13,855 nucleotides of DNA from positions 1 to 13,855 of the forward strand of contig JAFDIC010000178.1 of NCBI GenBank assembly GCA_019308525.1, in the 5' to 3' direction. The translations under genes were made by a program, and so were the position numbers. This DNA comes from Deltaproteobacteria bacterium. Its GTDB lineage: Bacteria > Desulfobacterota > DSM-4660 > Desulfatiglandales > HGW-15. The notes below the pieces were generated by a model that was not told the origin of the DNA, ran no database searches, and saw only the letters and a program-made list of their open reading frames with translations. Position 1 is the first letter of the stretch. Each line of letters starts with the position of its first letter. Shown in pieces: positions 1 to 6,135 of the stretch.

Positions 1-11
1 TTTAGAGCCTG

Positions 12-242
12 TCAGCCTGCTTTTTTCCTAATTCTCTTGAAATTTGCAAGCCCCTCTTCAATCTGCTCTTTGGTGAATATCTTGTCACATTTGGTGCATT
101 GATATACCTCATCGGTCAGCTTGTCGTAGAACAGCTCGTCTGAGAAATTCACACCACGGAATCGCATGGAAAACTGGTAGATCTTCAGAAATCTTCTATT
201 ATTGCAAACATCACACTCGAAATAGTCTTGAAAAGGCTGCAT
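12..242 (-). CDS. Small zinc-ribbon-like protein of unknown function
   Basis: A 76-residue protein with two CxxC pairs, C10/C13 near the N-terminus and C49/C52 in the second half, spaced as in a two-knuckle zinc ribbon. The C-terminus is rich in Lys and Arg. There is no signal peptide or membrane segment, so it is probably cytoplasmic. The start is set at the ATG at 242 because a GGGGAGGG Shine-Dalgarno sits five bases upstream of it. The in-frame TTG at 257 would place that ribosome site inside the coding region. It lies 168 bases downstream of the DUF1786 gene on the same strand. I do not recognise the family. Metal binding is inferred from the cysteines, and the role is unknown: it could bind nucleic acid or act as a small protein adaptor. 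Confidence 0.75.
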   Translation of the reverse strand: MQPFQDYFECDVCNNRRFLKIYQFSMRFRGVNFSDELFYDKLTDEVYQCTKCDKIFTKEQIEEGLANFKRIRKKAG

Positions 243-410
243 TTGGTCCCTCCCCAACTTCCGGGTTCAAAGTGAAGAAGTATAGGTTTCTTAACCTTTC
301 TAGCTCCTTTTTACAATTGTTTTTTGAGTCGAGAAAGTGTTGCAAATGTCGCTCCATCCGGTGCCCCAGGGGCAAACCATTAGGGATCTATCGATTCGGG
401 TGCTTGGGCA

Positions 411-1487
411 CTATTCATAGGTGATCTCTTTGAGCCCTTTTCTCCTGCGGACCGCCTCAAGGAGGCCAACCGTGCCTGTCATCATGTTGTCTCCCAAGGG
501 TGATCCAGGGAGTATGGAAAGGCGGGTCCCCCTGAGCAGACCCCTCTTTGGGCCTGTTACAATTATCACTTCCACCTCAGAGAATCCGATAGGCTTACGT
601 ATATAAGCACCATGCCCCCCCTGTTCAAGGATTTTCTCATGAGCCAGTTCTCCGTTGCTCAACTTGACGAGCAGATCCTCTATCTTCTCCAAGGTGATGT
701 CGCTGGTATGGTATTCAAAGAATCCTGCGATCTCTTCCCGGTGGATGGAGGCTCCAAGGGTGTGCGAGGTTGCCACGTCGAGGACGAGGGCCTTTTTCTT
801 TCCGCGCATGCGGGGATCCATGCATGCTCCGAGTATGGCTGCCATACCGCTGTCCATCACGTACGCTTCATTGCAGGGTATGGATCTCGCACTAAGGGCG
901 ATGGAATTCAATCGGCTGAAGGTCTCGGGGACTTGGTCGACAGGATAGAGCAGACTATGGGGATATGGTGTGTGATCCAGTTTTTCCCTGAACATACTGT
1001 GCCGATAATCCAGGTGCGAGACGCCCTCCGGGGGTCGCCCGTGGTCTTGGGCGCATATGCCGATAACGTCAAATGAAAAATCGATCCCAAGGCCTTCAAT
1101 GATGGCCTTTAGCCTGTCCAATTGGATATCTCCCAGCTCAATATGGTAGTACTTCTTGCCTCTACGAAGGTTTTCCGCTTCCTCGTCACCCACCACGCCT
1201 ATGCCAAGGGAACGTACCCTGTCGAGATTATGGTGAACAGTGGCTGCTGCGGAGACAGACATCAAGATTTCGGTCTTTTGTGCCCGTTCTCCCAAGATCC
1301 TTGTCAAAGACCCTCCGCCCATTTCCACGCCGGTAACGAGTATGGGGTCCGGGGCCTTTTCCAAGTCCTCAGCTACGGTCAGGACCGGAGACTTGACCAC
1401 TGCCTTGTAATGATTCCCTGTTTGCACTTCATAGTACAGGATGTCCATGGTTCCGGCGCCGATATCGATGGTCAGGATAGATCTCAT
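411..1487 (-). CDS. DUF1786 family ASKHA-like protein
   Basis: A 358-residue protein that I assign to the DUF1786 family, whose members are often mislabelled as pyruvate formate-lyase activating enzyme-related. The N-terminus (residues 5-17, LTIDIGAGTMDIL) looks like the phosphate-1 loop of the actin/Hsp70/sugar-kinase (ASKHA) fold. ALVLDVATSHTLGASI (233-248) looks like the second phosphate loop, and IIVTGPKR (308-315) resembles the adenosine loop. There is no CxxxCxxC radical-SAM motif, so it is not an activase of that type. An ATP-dependent role is therefore inferred from the fold and the substrate is unknown. The start is well supported: GGAAGGAG lies about eight bases upstream of the ATG. 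The gene lies 133 bases downstream of tRNA-Thr on the same strand with no visible terminator between them, so it may share the tRNA promoter. Confidence 0.8.
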   Translation of the reverse strand: MRSILTIDIGAGTMDILYYEVQTGNHYKAVVKSPVLTVAEDLEKAPDPILVTGVEMGGGSLTRILGERAQKTEILMSVSAAATVHHNLDRVRSLGIGVVGDEEAENLRRGKKYYHIELGDIQLDRLKAIIEGLGIDFSFDVIGICAQDHGRPPEGVSHLDYRHSMFREKLDHTPYPHSLLYPVDQVPETFSRLNSIALSARSIPCNEAYVMDSGMAAILGACMDPRMRGKKKALVLDVATSHTLGASIHREEIAGFFEYHTSDITLEKIEDLLVKLSNGELAHEKILEQGGHGAYIRKPIGFSEVEVIIVTGPKRGLLRGTRLSILPGSPLGDNMMTGTVGLLEAVRRRKGLKEITYE

Positions 1488-1564
1488 TAAGAAGCTCCTT
1501 CCAGCTAGACTGGTAGCCGAGGGAAGCCAGCCAATGGAACATGGTTATGCAGACCTTGAGCAGG

Positions 1565-1581
1565 GGGTCACAAGGGTCACA
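1565..1581. repeat. Short direct repeat upstream of the DUF1786 gene
   Basis: Two copies of GGGTCACA (1565-1572 and 1574-1581) lie in tandem with a 9-base period. On the minus strand they read TGTGACCC twice, in the leader of the DUF1786 gene. They could be regulator half-sites or chance; the evidence is only the repeat itself. Confidence 0.3.
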
Positions 1582-1620
1582 GGGAGCCCCGTGGGTGGGC
1601 AATGCTGTTCAACGAGATTT

Positions 1621-1696
1621 TGGAGCCACCGCGCGGAATCGAACCGCGGACATCCTCATTACGAGTGAGGTGCTCTGCCAGCTGAGCTACGGTGGC
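1621..1696 (-). tRNA. tRNA-Thr(CGT)
   Basis: A 76-base complete cloverleaf on the minus strand. The acceptor stem GCCACCG/CGGTGGC is a perfect 7 bp. The D stem is GCTC/GAGC, the anticodon stem CCTCA/TGAGG with loop CTCGTAA, the variable loop has five bases, and the T stem is CGCGG/CCGCG with loop TTCGATT. The anticodon is CGT (plus-strand positions 1661-1663), reading ACG threonine codons. Discriminator base T and the CCA end (1621-1623) are genome-encoded. The G1-C72 and C2-G71 pairs agree with known bacterial threonine tRNA identity elements. Confidence 0.97.
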
Positions 1697-1714
1697 CCAA
1701 AGGAAGTATATTCA

Positions 1715-1743
1715 AATATAGAACCTTTTGCCCATCCTGTCCA
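1715..1743 (-). promoter_or_regulatory. Sigma70-type promoter of tRNA-Thr
   Basis: On the minus strand TGGACA (plus positions 1738-1743) and TATATT (1715-1720) are separated by 17 bases, each matching the sigma70 consensus at 5 of 6. Predicted initiation near 1708 leaves a leader of about 12 bases before the tRNA. The position fits a tRNA promoter, but it is predicted only from hexamers and spacing. Confidence 0.6.
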
Positions 1744-1756
1744 TCATTTTTCTAGA

Positions 1757-1780
1757 TCCGGGATGACACTGATTCCCGGA
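1757..1780. repeat. Inverted repeat between the thioesterase and tRNA genes
   Basis: TCCGGGA (1757-1763) and TCCCGGA (1774-1780) form a perfect 7-bp stem with a 10-base loop, downstream of the thioesterase stop on the minus strand. No U-run follows the stem in that direction, so it is not a standard intrinsic terminator. It may still act as a 3' end stabiliser or weak terminator for the thioesterase message. Confidence 0.4.
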
Positions 1781-1842
1781 CCCGTAATGGCAAACAGCGT
1801 TATGCCTTTTCAACTGTAGTCCTTGCTCCAGGGCCGCGGTAG

Positions 1843-2313
1843 TTACTTACGTCCGCGGGTCGCGGGCTCTCTTGAGGCAAGTTCGTCCCTGTGAACCGCC
1901 ATGAGCGTGACAAGGGCCTTGGCCGCCAGTTTCTCTTCACCGCCCCGCAGGTCAAACACCTCTGATTCCGAGATAATGATTTTGCTCCCTTCTCTGATGA
2001 CCTTAGCCCTGCATGAAAGGGCTTCGCCAAGAGCGGGTCTCAAGAAGTTGATCTTGAATTCTATAGTCAGGATCTGGAAGTCCTTGCTCACCGTTGTAAA
2101 GGCCGCATAACCAGCCGTGTGATCCGCCATGGTAGCCATAACCCCGGCATGGACAAAACCATCCTGCTGTCTGTGGTGATCGGAGATGTCGACGCGGGAC
2201 TGGAAGAATCCCCTTTTGATGATCTCTGCCCTGAACTGACAGTACTCTATGAACCCGCGGCTATAGTCACGGGCAAGGAACTCCGCCCTGTCCTTGGGTA
2301 TGTCTTCTAACAT
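1843..2313 (-). CDS. PaaI-type hotdog-fold thioesterase
   Basis: A 156-residue protein with the PaaI/YbgC-like acyl-CoA thioesterase signature. The segment HHRQQDGFVHAGVMATMAD (46-64) matches the family pattern in which a G-x-V-H-x-G loop is followed by a catalytic Asp, here D64. The following strands carry the typical TIEFKINFLRPA segment (83-94). It is expected to hydrolyse acyl-CoA in the cytoplasm; the acyl group cannot be read from the sequence. The start at 2313 is preceded by AGGAAG at suitable spacing, and a predicted promoter with initiation near 2357 lies upstream. An in-frame extension to 2391 would overlap that promoter and has no family similarity. The gene is divergent from the MarR regulator, about 285 bases away, which makes control by it plausible but unproven. 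Confidence 0.88.
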   Translation of the reverse strand: MLEDIPKDRAEFLARDYSRGFIEYCQFRAEIIKRGFFQSRVDISDHHRQQDGFVHAGVMATMADHTAGYAAFTTVSKDFQILTIEFKINFLRPALGEALSCRAKVIREGSKIIISESEVFDLRGGEEKLAAKALVTLMAVHRDELASREPATRGRK

Positions 2314-2363
2314 CTTTGGGCTTCCTGAAGAGCATCCAGGCCTTTCCGCCTGATGTTGAAGAC

Positions 2364-2391
2364 AATATACACAAGACAAAGGAATAGGCAA
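2364..2391 (-). promoter_or_regulatory. Predicted promoter of the thioesterase gene
   Basis: On the minus strand TTGCCT (plus 2386-2391) and TATATT (2364-2369) are separated by 16 bases. Predicted initiation is near 2357, about 44 bases before the chosen start codon. The -10 box is good and the -35 box is moderate. Confidence 0.5.
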
Positions 2392-2564
2392 GGGGATTTG
2401 CTCAAATCGCGTTGCTCAGGGCGTTGCCTTCAATCTGGGAGACGGGTCTCGCCGAACCTTTACTACCTCCAGTTCTACGGCCCTTGCTTATCATATGTCA
2501 TGGTTCGGCCAGGGGCCCCAGTCTTGATCATCTCTTCCCCGGTGCTCCAACAGGTACTTTCTCC

Positions 2565-2592
2565 TTGACACCGATGGAAGTAGTTGTATTCT
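2565..2592 (+). promoter_or_regulatory. Strong promoter of the MarR-family gene
   Basis: A perfect TTGACA (2565-2570) and TATTCT (2587-2592) are separated by 16 bases. Initiation about seven bases after the -10 box falls at 2599-2600, which is the A of the predicted ATG start. The -10 box lies inside the palindrome at 2581-2599. Confidence 0.6.
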
Positions 2593-2599
2593 ACAACTA
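2581..2599. promoter_or_regulatory. Perfect palindrome, probable MarR-type operator
   Basis: TAGTTGTA and TACAACTA form a perfect 8-bp inverted repeat around the spacer TTC. It covers the -10 hexamer and ends at the first base of the start codon. MarR-family dimers bind palindromes of about this size that often overlap their own promoter, so self-repression is the natural reading. Which protein binds it is inferred only from position. Confidence 0.6.
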
Positions 2600-3063
2600 T
2601 GCGTGGTCATGACATTGAATACAATCGGAAGATGTTAGCCCTCATATCGGACTTGGCAAGGGCGGCGAGATGTTGTCAGAAGGAAGGGGTGTTTTGTCAA
2701 AAAATCACCTTTTCACAATTTCGTGTCCTGGATGCAGTGGGGGAGAGGGGAAAAATGAGGCTCTCAGAACTCCATGATTTTCTCGGAGTGGATAAGAGCA
2801 CCACTACCCGCCTGGTCAATCCACTTGTCAGGTGTGGGCTTATCCAGCGAGAGAAGAGCGATAGGGATGGGAGGGCCGTTCACCTTTCATTGACTCGTGA
2901 CGGAAAAAACACCTTGAATAATGTATGGGAGTGTGTGTCCCTTTTTATCGCCGGTATTCGGCGACGTATCCCTGAAGAGAAGAGCTCAGAGATCTATGAA
3001 TCGGTGAAGTTGTTTCTCAACGCCATGAAAAAGACGGGTTCCATGGAGGAGCGCAGGGTTTGA
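2599..3063 (+). CDS. MarR-family transcriptional regulator
   Basis: A 154-residue protein with the winged helix-turn-helix of the MarR family. Residues 53-78 (MRLSELHDFLGVDKSTTTRLV...) form the recognition helix region, and the wing is KSDRDGRAVHLSLT (86-99), matching the usual D-x-R-x-x-x-x-x-L-T pattern. Flanking helices would form the dimer interface. C25, C26 and C33 cluster in the N-terminal part; thiol sensing is possible but speculative, and the ligand is unknown. The ATG at 2599 is preferred because the predicted transcription start coincides with it, making a leaderless message. A TTG start at 2584 would lie upstream of the predicted transcript. The gene is divergent from the thioesterase and is likely self-regulated through the palindrome at its start. 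Confidence 0.88.
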   Translation: MRGHDIEYNRKMLALISDLARAARCCQKEGVFCQKITFSQFRVLDAVGERGKMRLSELHDFLGVDKSTTTRLVNPLVRCGLIQREKSDRDGRAVHLSLTRDGKNTLNNVWECVSLFIAGIRRRIPEEKSSEIYESVKLFLNAMKKTGSMEERRV

Positions 3064-3083
3064 ACGGCGGATTCGGAGGAATC

Positions 3084-3335
3084 GTGAACAAGCAGGATAA
3101 AGGAAATGAAAGGCCTGGTATGGTGATGCTCAAGATGGCTGCCCACGGAGGTTCAGCCGGGGTCAATGATGTATGCCTTGAGTCAAGGGATCGTAGCGCG
3201 AGTACAAATGCAAGCCTGGAGCAGCCTGCTGTTAGCGGGTCCGTTGCCCGTACCCTGATTCAGGGTGGGCAGTGGTGCCTGTCCAGGGATTGGTTTCCCG
3301 GAAGGGATAGGGTGGTACAGTTTCATTTGATCTGA
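3084..3335 (+). CDS. Doubtful small ORF between the MarR gene and pncB
   Basis: An 83-residue frame with a GTG start preceded by GGAGGA at short spacing, beginning 20 bases after the MarR gene stop. It fills most of the 310-base gap before pncB. The translation matches no family I know, has no motif or membrane segment, and its third-codon positions look mixed rather than biased. It is listed because the ribosome site is good and the gap otherwise holds no gene. It may equally be untranslated leader for pncB. Confidence 0.25.
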   Translation: MNKQDKGNERPGMVMLKMAAHGGSAGVNDVCLESRDRSASTNASLEQPAVSGSVARTLIQGGQWCLSRDWFPGRDRVVQFHLI

Positions 3336-3373
3336 AAAGTCAGGAATGGGATTAATAGGCTCAGGTCTACAGA

Positions 3374-4879
3374 ATGGCGCATGAGGAGGAAGAGCAATTG
3401 CAGTTCACGTGGGCACTCTTGACAGACCTTTATCAGCTTACAATGGTCGGGGGCTATGTCAGGGCAGGCAAGAAGGAACAGGTGGCCAATTTTGATTACT
3501 TTTTCAGGCGCATACCAGACGATGGGGGTTACTGTGTCCTTGCCGGTCTTGAGGACCTGGTAAAGAGTGTACAGGATCTCAGGTTTGACCGGGAGTCTCT
3601 CGAATACCTGGACAGTCTCAAGATTTTCCCTGAGGATTTCCTGCAATATCTTGAGGAATTCAGGTTTTCATGTGATCTCTGGGCAGTGCCTGAAGGGACC
3701 GTGGTCTTCCCCCATGAACCGGTGATCAGGGTGAGTGGCCCGCTGCCAGAGGCCCAGCTTATTGAGACCGTTCTCCTTAATATCATGAATTTCCAGACGC
3801 TTATTGCCACCAAGGGTGCGAGAATGCGCTGGGCGGCCCAGGGAGACCCTGTTGTGGACTTCGGGTTGCGCAGGGCCCATGGTCCCAACGGAGCCTTGAT
3901 GGCTTCACGGGCAGCCTATATCGGAGGCGTTGATGCCACGTCGAATGTCCTGGCCGGGCGCCTATACGGCATACCGGTAAAGGGGACCCACGCTCACTCC
4001 TGGGTGGAGAGCTTCTCGGATGAGTTGGAGGCCTTCAGGGTCTATGCAGATGTCTATCCCCGGTCCTGTCTCCTTCTGGTGGATACCTACGATACACTAA
4101 AGAGCGGGGTACCCAATGCCATAAAGGTCTGGCGTGAGTTGAAGGAAAAGGGCCACAAGCCTGTAGGGATTCGACTCGACAGCGGTGACTTGGCCTATCT
4201 GAGCAAAGAAGCTCGAAGGATGCTGGATGAGGCCGGATTCGAAGATACACTGATAGTCGCATCCAGTGATCTCGACGAGTGGCTGGTCGAGAGCCTGAAA
4301 CGGCAAGGGGCCAGGATCGATATCTGGGGTATCGGAACTCGCCTGGTTACTTCCTATTCCTGCCCGGCACTGGGAGGGGTCTACAAACTTACCGCTCTGG
4401 ACAAAGACGGCCACGGTATGGTGCCGAGAATAAAGAGGTCGGATAACCCTGAAAAGATCACCAACCCAGGCGTGAAAAAGATAGTGAGAATGTATGATCA
4501 AAAGGGGCAGATGAGGGGCGATGTCCTGTTTCTTGAAGAAGAACCACTGCCCAGGGGGACCGCCTTCAAGGCCTTTCATCCCATGTTTTCCCACATCGTC
4601 AAGACCTATCCAGAGGATTTCGAGATGCGAGAACTCCTCGTGCCCGTATTCCAGAAAGGGCAGTTGGTGTATAAGCTTCCCTCGATTCATGAAATTCGTG
4701 AGAATACCCTAAGAAACCTCCGGGAACTGGATGACGCATACAAGCGGCTCCATAATCCCCATACTTACCATGTGAGTCTGAGCGCCTCTCTATTCAAGAT
4801 CAAACAGGAACTGTTGCATCAAGCCATAATGAATAATTCCGGGATGGGTCGCTCCACCCCCCTCAAACCGGCCGATTAG
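3374..4879 (+). CDS. pncB: Nicotinate phosphoribosyltransferase (long form)
   Basis: A 501-residue protein of the nicotinate phosphoribosyltransferase family, which makes nicotinate mononucleotide from nicotinate and PRPP in the NAD salvage (Preiss-Handler) pathway, coupled to ATP hydrolysis. Visible signatures are the N-terminal LLTDLYQLTM (15-24), DFGLRRAHG (162-170), GTHAHSWV (204-211) with the histidine region that is phosphorylated in the family, LLLVDTYDTL (233-242) and GIRLDSGDL (265-273), part of the PRPP-binding barrel. The length fits the longer bacterial subgroup rather than the roughly 400-residue E. coli type. The ribosome site is weak (TCAGG about eight bases before the ATG). 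The KptA-like gene follows after 62 bases on the same strand with no terminator visible, so the two may be cotranscribed. Confidence 0.95.
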   Translation: MAHEEEEQLQFTWALLTDLYQLTMVGGYVRAGKKEQVANFDYFFRRIPDDGGYCVLAGLEDLVKSVQDLRFDRESLEYLDSLKIFPEDFLQYLEEFRFSCDLWAVPEGTVVFPHEPVIRVSGPLPEAQLIETVLLNIMNFQTLIATKGARMRWAAQGDPVVDFGLRRAHGPNGALMASRAAYIGGVDATSNVLAGRLYGIPVKGTHAHSWVESFSDELEAFRVYADVYPRSCLLLVDTYDTLKSGVPNAIKVWRELKEKGHKPVGIRLDSGDLAYLSKEARRMLDEAGFEDTLIVASSDLDEWLVESLKRQGARIDIWGIGTRLVTSYSCPALGGVYKLTALDKDGHGMVPRIKRSDNPEKITNPGVKKIVRMYDQKGQMRGDVLFLEEEPLPRGTAFKAFHPMFSHIVKTYPEDFEMRELLVPVFQKGQLVYKLPSIHEIRENTLRNLRELDDAYKRLHNPHTYHVSLSASLFKIKQELLHQAIMNNSGMGRSTPLKPAD

Positions 4880-4941
4880 TGAACAGCAACGGGGCCGGGG
4901 GGGACAGCAAAACCGGATTTCCTCGGGATGTTAGCTAGAGG

Positions 4942-5676
4942 ATGGCCAAAAGAAGTAGGATCAAACAGGAAAACCTGGCTCGACTGATGGTCTATATTCT
5001 GGGATATCGGCCGGACGAATTCGGCCTGGTGCCTGACAGGGAGGGATATGTGAGTTACAAGGAGCTGCTATGGGCGCTTCACGAAGAAGAAGGGATGGGA
5101 TACGTACAAAGGGGACACATCAACGAGGTACTGATGGGCAAAGGCAGGGGCCTGTTTGAGACGCAGGAGAACAGAATCAGGTCAACAGAAAGGCATTGGA
5201 CTTTTGAAAGGGGGCTCCTGCAAGGGATGCTGCCAAAGGTCCTCTATACGGCGGTCAGAAGAAGGGCTTACCCTGAAGTGGTGAAGGAAGGCTTGAGACC
5301 TCCCAGGGACGGATTCATTGTGCTTGCAGCGGAGCGCAAGATGGTCTTGAGAATCGGGCGACGACGGGATCAAAACCCTGTTGTGGTAGAAGTCAAGGCT
5401 AGAGACGCTGAGAAGGAGCATGTCCTTTTCCACGGTTTCGGTCAATTGTACCTATCCGGGATGATTCCCAGCCACCTCATAGCCGGCCCCCGATTGCCGG
5501 AAGAAAAGGGCAAAGTCCACAGAGCGGAAGAAGACAAGCAGAGAAAATCCATTGATTTTGAGGCAGGAACGTTCCGTCTGGGGATTGACGGGAAAGACAA
5601 GAGAAGAGACGGGCTGATGAGGGGGAAGAAAAAGAAGGGCTGGAAAGAGGAGGTTCGGAAGAAAAGGAGGCGATAA
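4942..5676 (+). CDS. kptA: Tpt1/KptA-like RNA 2'-phosphotransferase homologue with degenerate active site
   Basis: A 244-residue Tpt1/KptA homologue. The family removes an RNA 2'-phosphate using NAD+, releasing nicotinamide and ADP-ribose 1'',2''-cyclic phosphate. The N-terminal lobe (10-65) matches the family (LARLMVYILGYRPDEFGL, then GYVSYKELLWAL). The C-terminal lobe matches along EVVKEGL (112-118) and IGRRRDQNPVVVEVKA (138-153). Of the catalytic Arg-His-Arg-Arg tetrad, the first pair (LRH in E. coli KptA) is replaced by L20-G21-Y22. R80 (in NRIRSTERHW) and R141 can stand for the last two Arg. The family GHS is RHW, and YHGT is YTAV. From residue 218 a tail has 16 Lys/Arg in 27 residues. 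The start codon has GAGG directly against it, a poor ribosome site. Family membership is fairly firm, but normal activity is doubtful. Confidence 0.82.
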   Translation: MAKRSRIKQENLARLMVYILGYRPDEFGLVPDREGYVSYKELLWALHEEEGMGYVQRGHINEVLMGKGRGLFETQENRIRSTERHWTFERGLLQGMLPKVLYTAVRRRAYPEVVKEGLRPPRDGFIVLAAERKMVLRIGRRRDQNPVVVEVKARDAEKEHVLFHGFGQLYLSGMIPSHLIAGPRLPEEKGKVHRAEEDKQRKSIDFEAGTFRLGIDGKDKRRDGLMRGKKKKGWKEEVRKKRRR

Positions 5677-5794
5677 GGGACATTTCGGTCGAATATTGGA
5701 GCCCCCGACGAGGAATCCAGCGCCACGGCCTGACCTTCCAGCCGCCGATCTCTACAGGGTTCCATTTATGGCAAAGTGGAAAAGTTGTTTGATC

Positions 5795-5823
5795 TTGACA
5801 CTGAATCATATATGGGATATCAT
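5795..5823 (+). promoter_or_regulatory. Near-consensus promoter of the GGDEF-ATPase-HEAT gene
   Basis: A perfect TTGACA (5795-5800) and TATCAT (5818-5823, 5 of 6) are separated by exactly 17 bases in an AT-rich stretch. Initiation near 5830 would give a leader of about 165 bases before the ATG at 5995. The other part of the 318-base gap after the KptA-like gene (5677-5790) holds nothing I can identify. Confidence 0.65.
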
Positions 5824-5879
5824 TTTTATAATGAAATTAGAAAGTTAGTACCTGTTTAGCCTTTTTTGGAAAAGCGGGG

Positions 5880-5944
5880 GCAGGGTCTGTTTGCGGGACG
5901 AAATCCTTGGCAGAGGAGACAGGCAAGCTCTCTGTAAACCCTGC
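5880..5944 (+). ncRNA. Candidate structured leader RNA
   Basis: Within the leader, GCAGGGT (5880-5886) can pair perfectly with ACCCTGC (5938-5944), closing a region with two inner hairpins. One is short, GGA/TCC around CGAAA (5896-5906). The other pairs 5910-5916 with 5929-5935, seven pairs including two G-U. This three-stem junction resembles a riboswitch-type fold but matches no class whose consensus I can recall, including c-di-GMP types I and II. No intrinsic terminator follows, so any control would more likely be on translation. This is a fold by eye without energy or covariation support. Confidence 0.35.
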
Positions 5945-5994
5945 AAAATGATTTGTCATAAAGGGCTAAGGGAGAATGCTAGGACACTGGTAGT

Positions 5995-6135
5995 ATGGAG
6001 ACCCAAGAGTTCCTGGAACAACTCGTCTATTCCGGCAAAGATCCTTCACGACTTATCTTCGAAGATGATCTGACAGGCCTTTACAACCGCCGCTTTCTCT
6101 ACCAATACCCTCTCTCTGATGATGATCGATGTTGA
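5995..6135 (+). pseudogene. Out-of-frame N-terminus of the GGDEF domain protein
   Basis: From the ATG at 5995 a 46-codon frame reads to TGA at 6133-6135. It contains DDLTGLYNRRFLYQY, the canonical opening of a GGDEF domain including its D-x-L-T nucleotide-binding motif. The next part of the domain, SLMMIDVDEFK, is encoded in the +1 frame from about 6113. A complete GGDEF domain such as PleD has about 20 residues between NRRYM and the LLIDID strand. Here only about seven fit, so some 13 residues are missing as well as the frame. AGGA lies ten bases before the ATG, and the frame is closed by a stop at 5980, so 5995 is the only possible start. The break lies in (CT)4 followed by GAT repeats. Confidence 0.75.

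Noticed and set aside
2314..2391. A 26-codon N-terminal extension of the thioesterase frame.
   Set aside because: It would begin in the predicted -35 box, and the ATG at 2313 has a good AGGAAG ribosome site.
3309..3318. AGGGTGGTAC resembling the conserved T-box tail upstream of pncB.
   Set aside because: The match stops before the CCGCG part, no terminator hairpin with a T-run follows, no clear Stem I elements are seen, and pncB is not a known T-box target. A ten-base match can arise by chance.
4097..4690. A 197-codon open frame antisense to pncB.
   Set aside because: It is opposite conserved nicotinate phosphoribosyltransferase motifs, and its translation looks like complementary-strand noise.
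5850..5880. The T6 run in the leader of the signalling gene as an intrinsic terminator.
   Set aside because: No stable GC-rich hairpin precedes the T-run, and it lies downstream of the predicted promoter rather than after a gene.
6101..6135. A programmed +1 frameshift like that of prfB to join the two GGDEF parts.
   Set aside because: There is no stop codon at the slip site and no internal Shine-Dalgarno visible, and about 13 residues of the domain would still be missing. A deletion or assembly error explains more.
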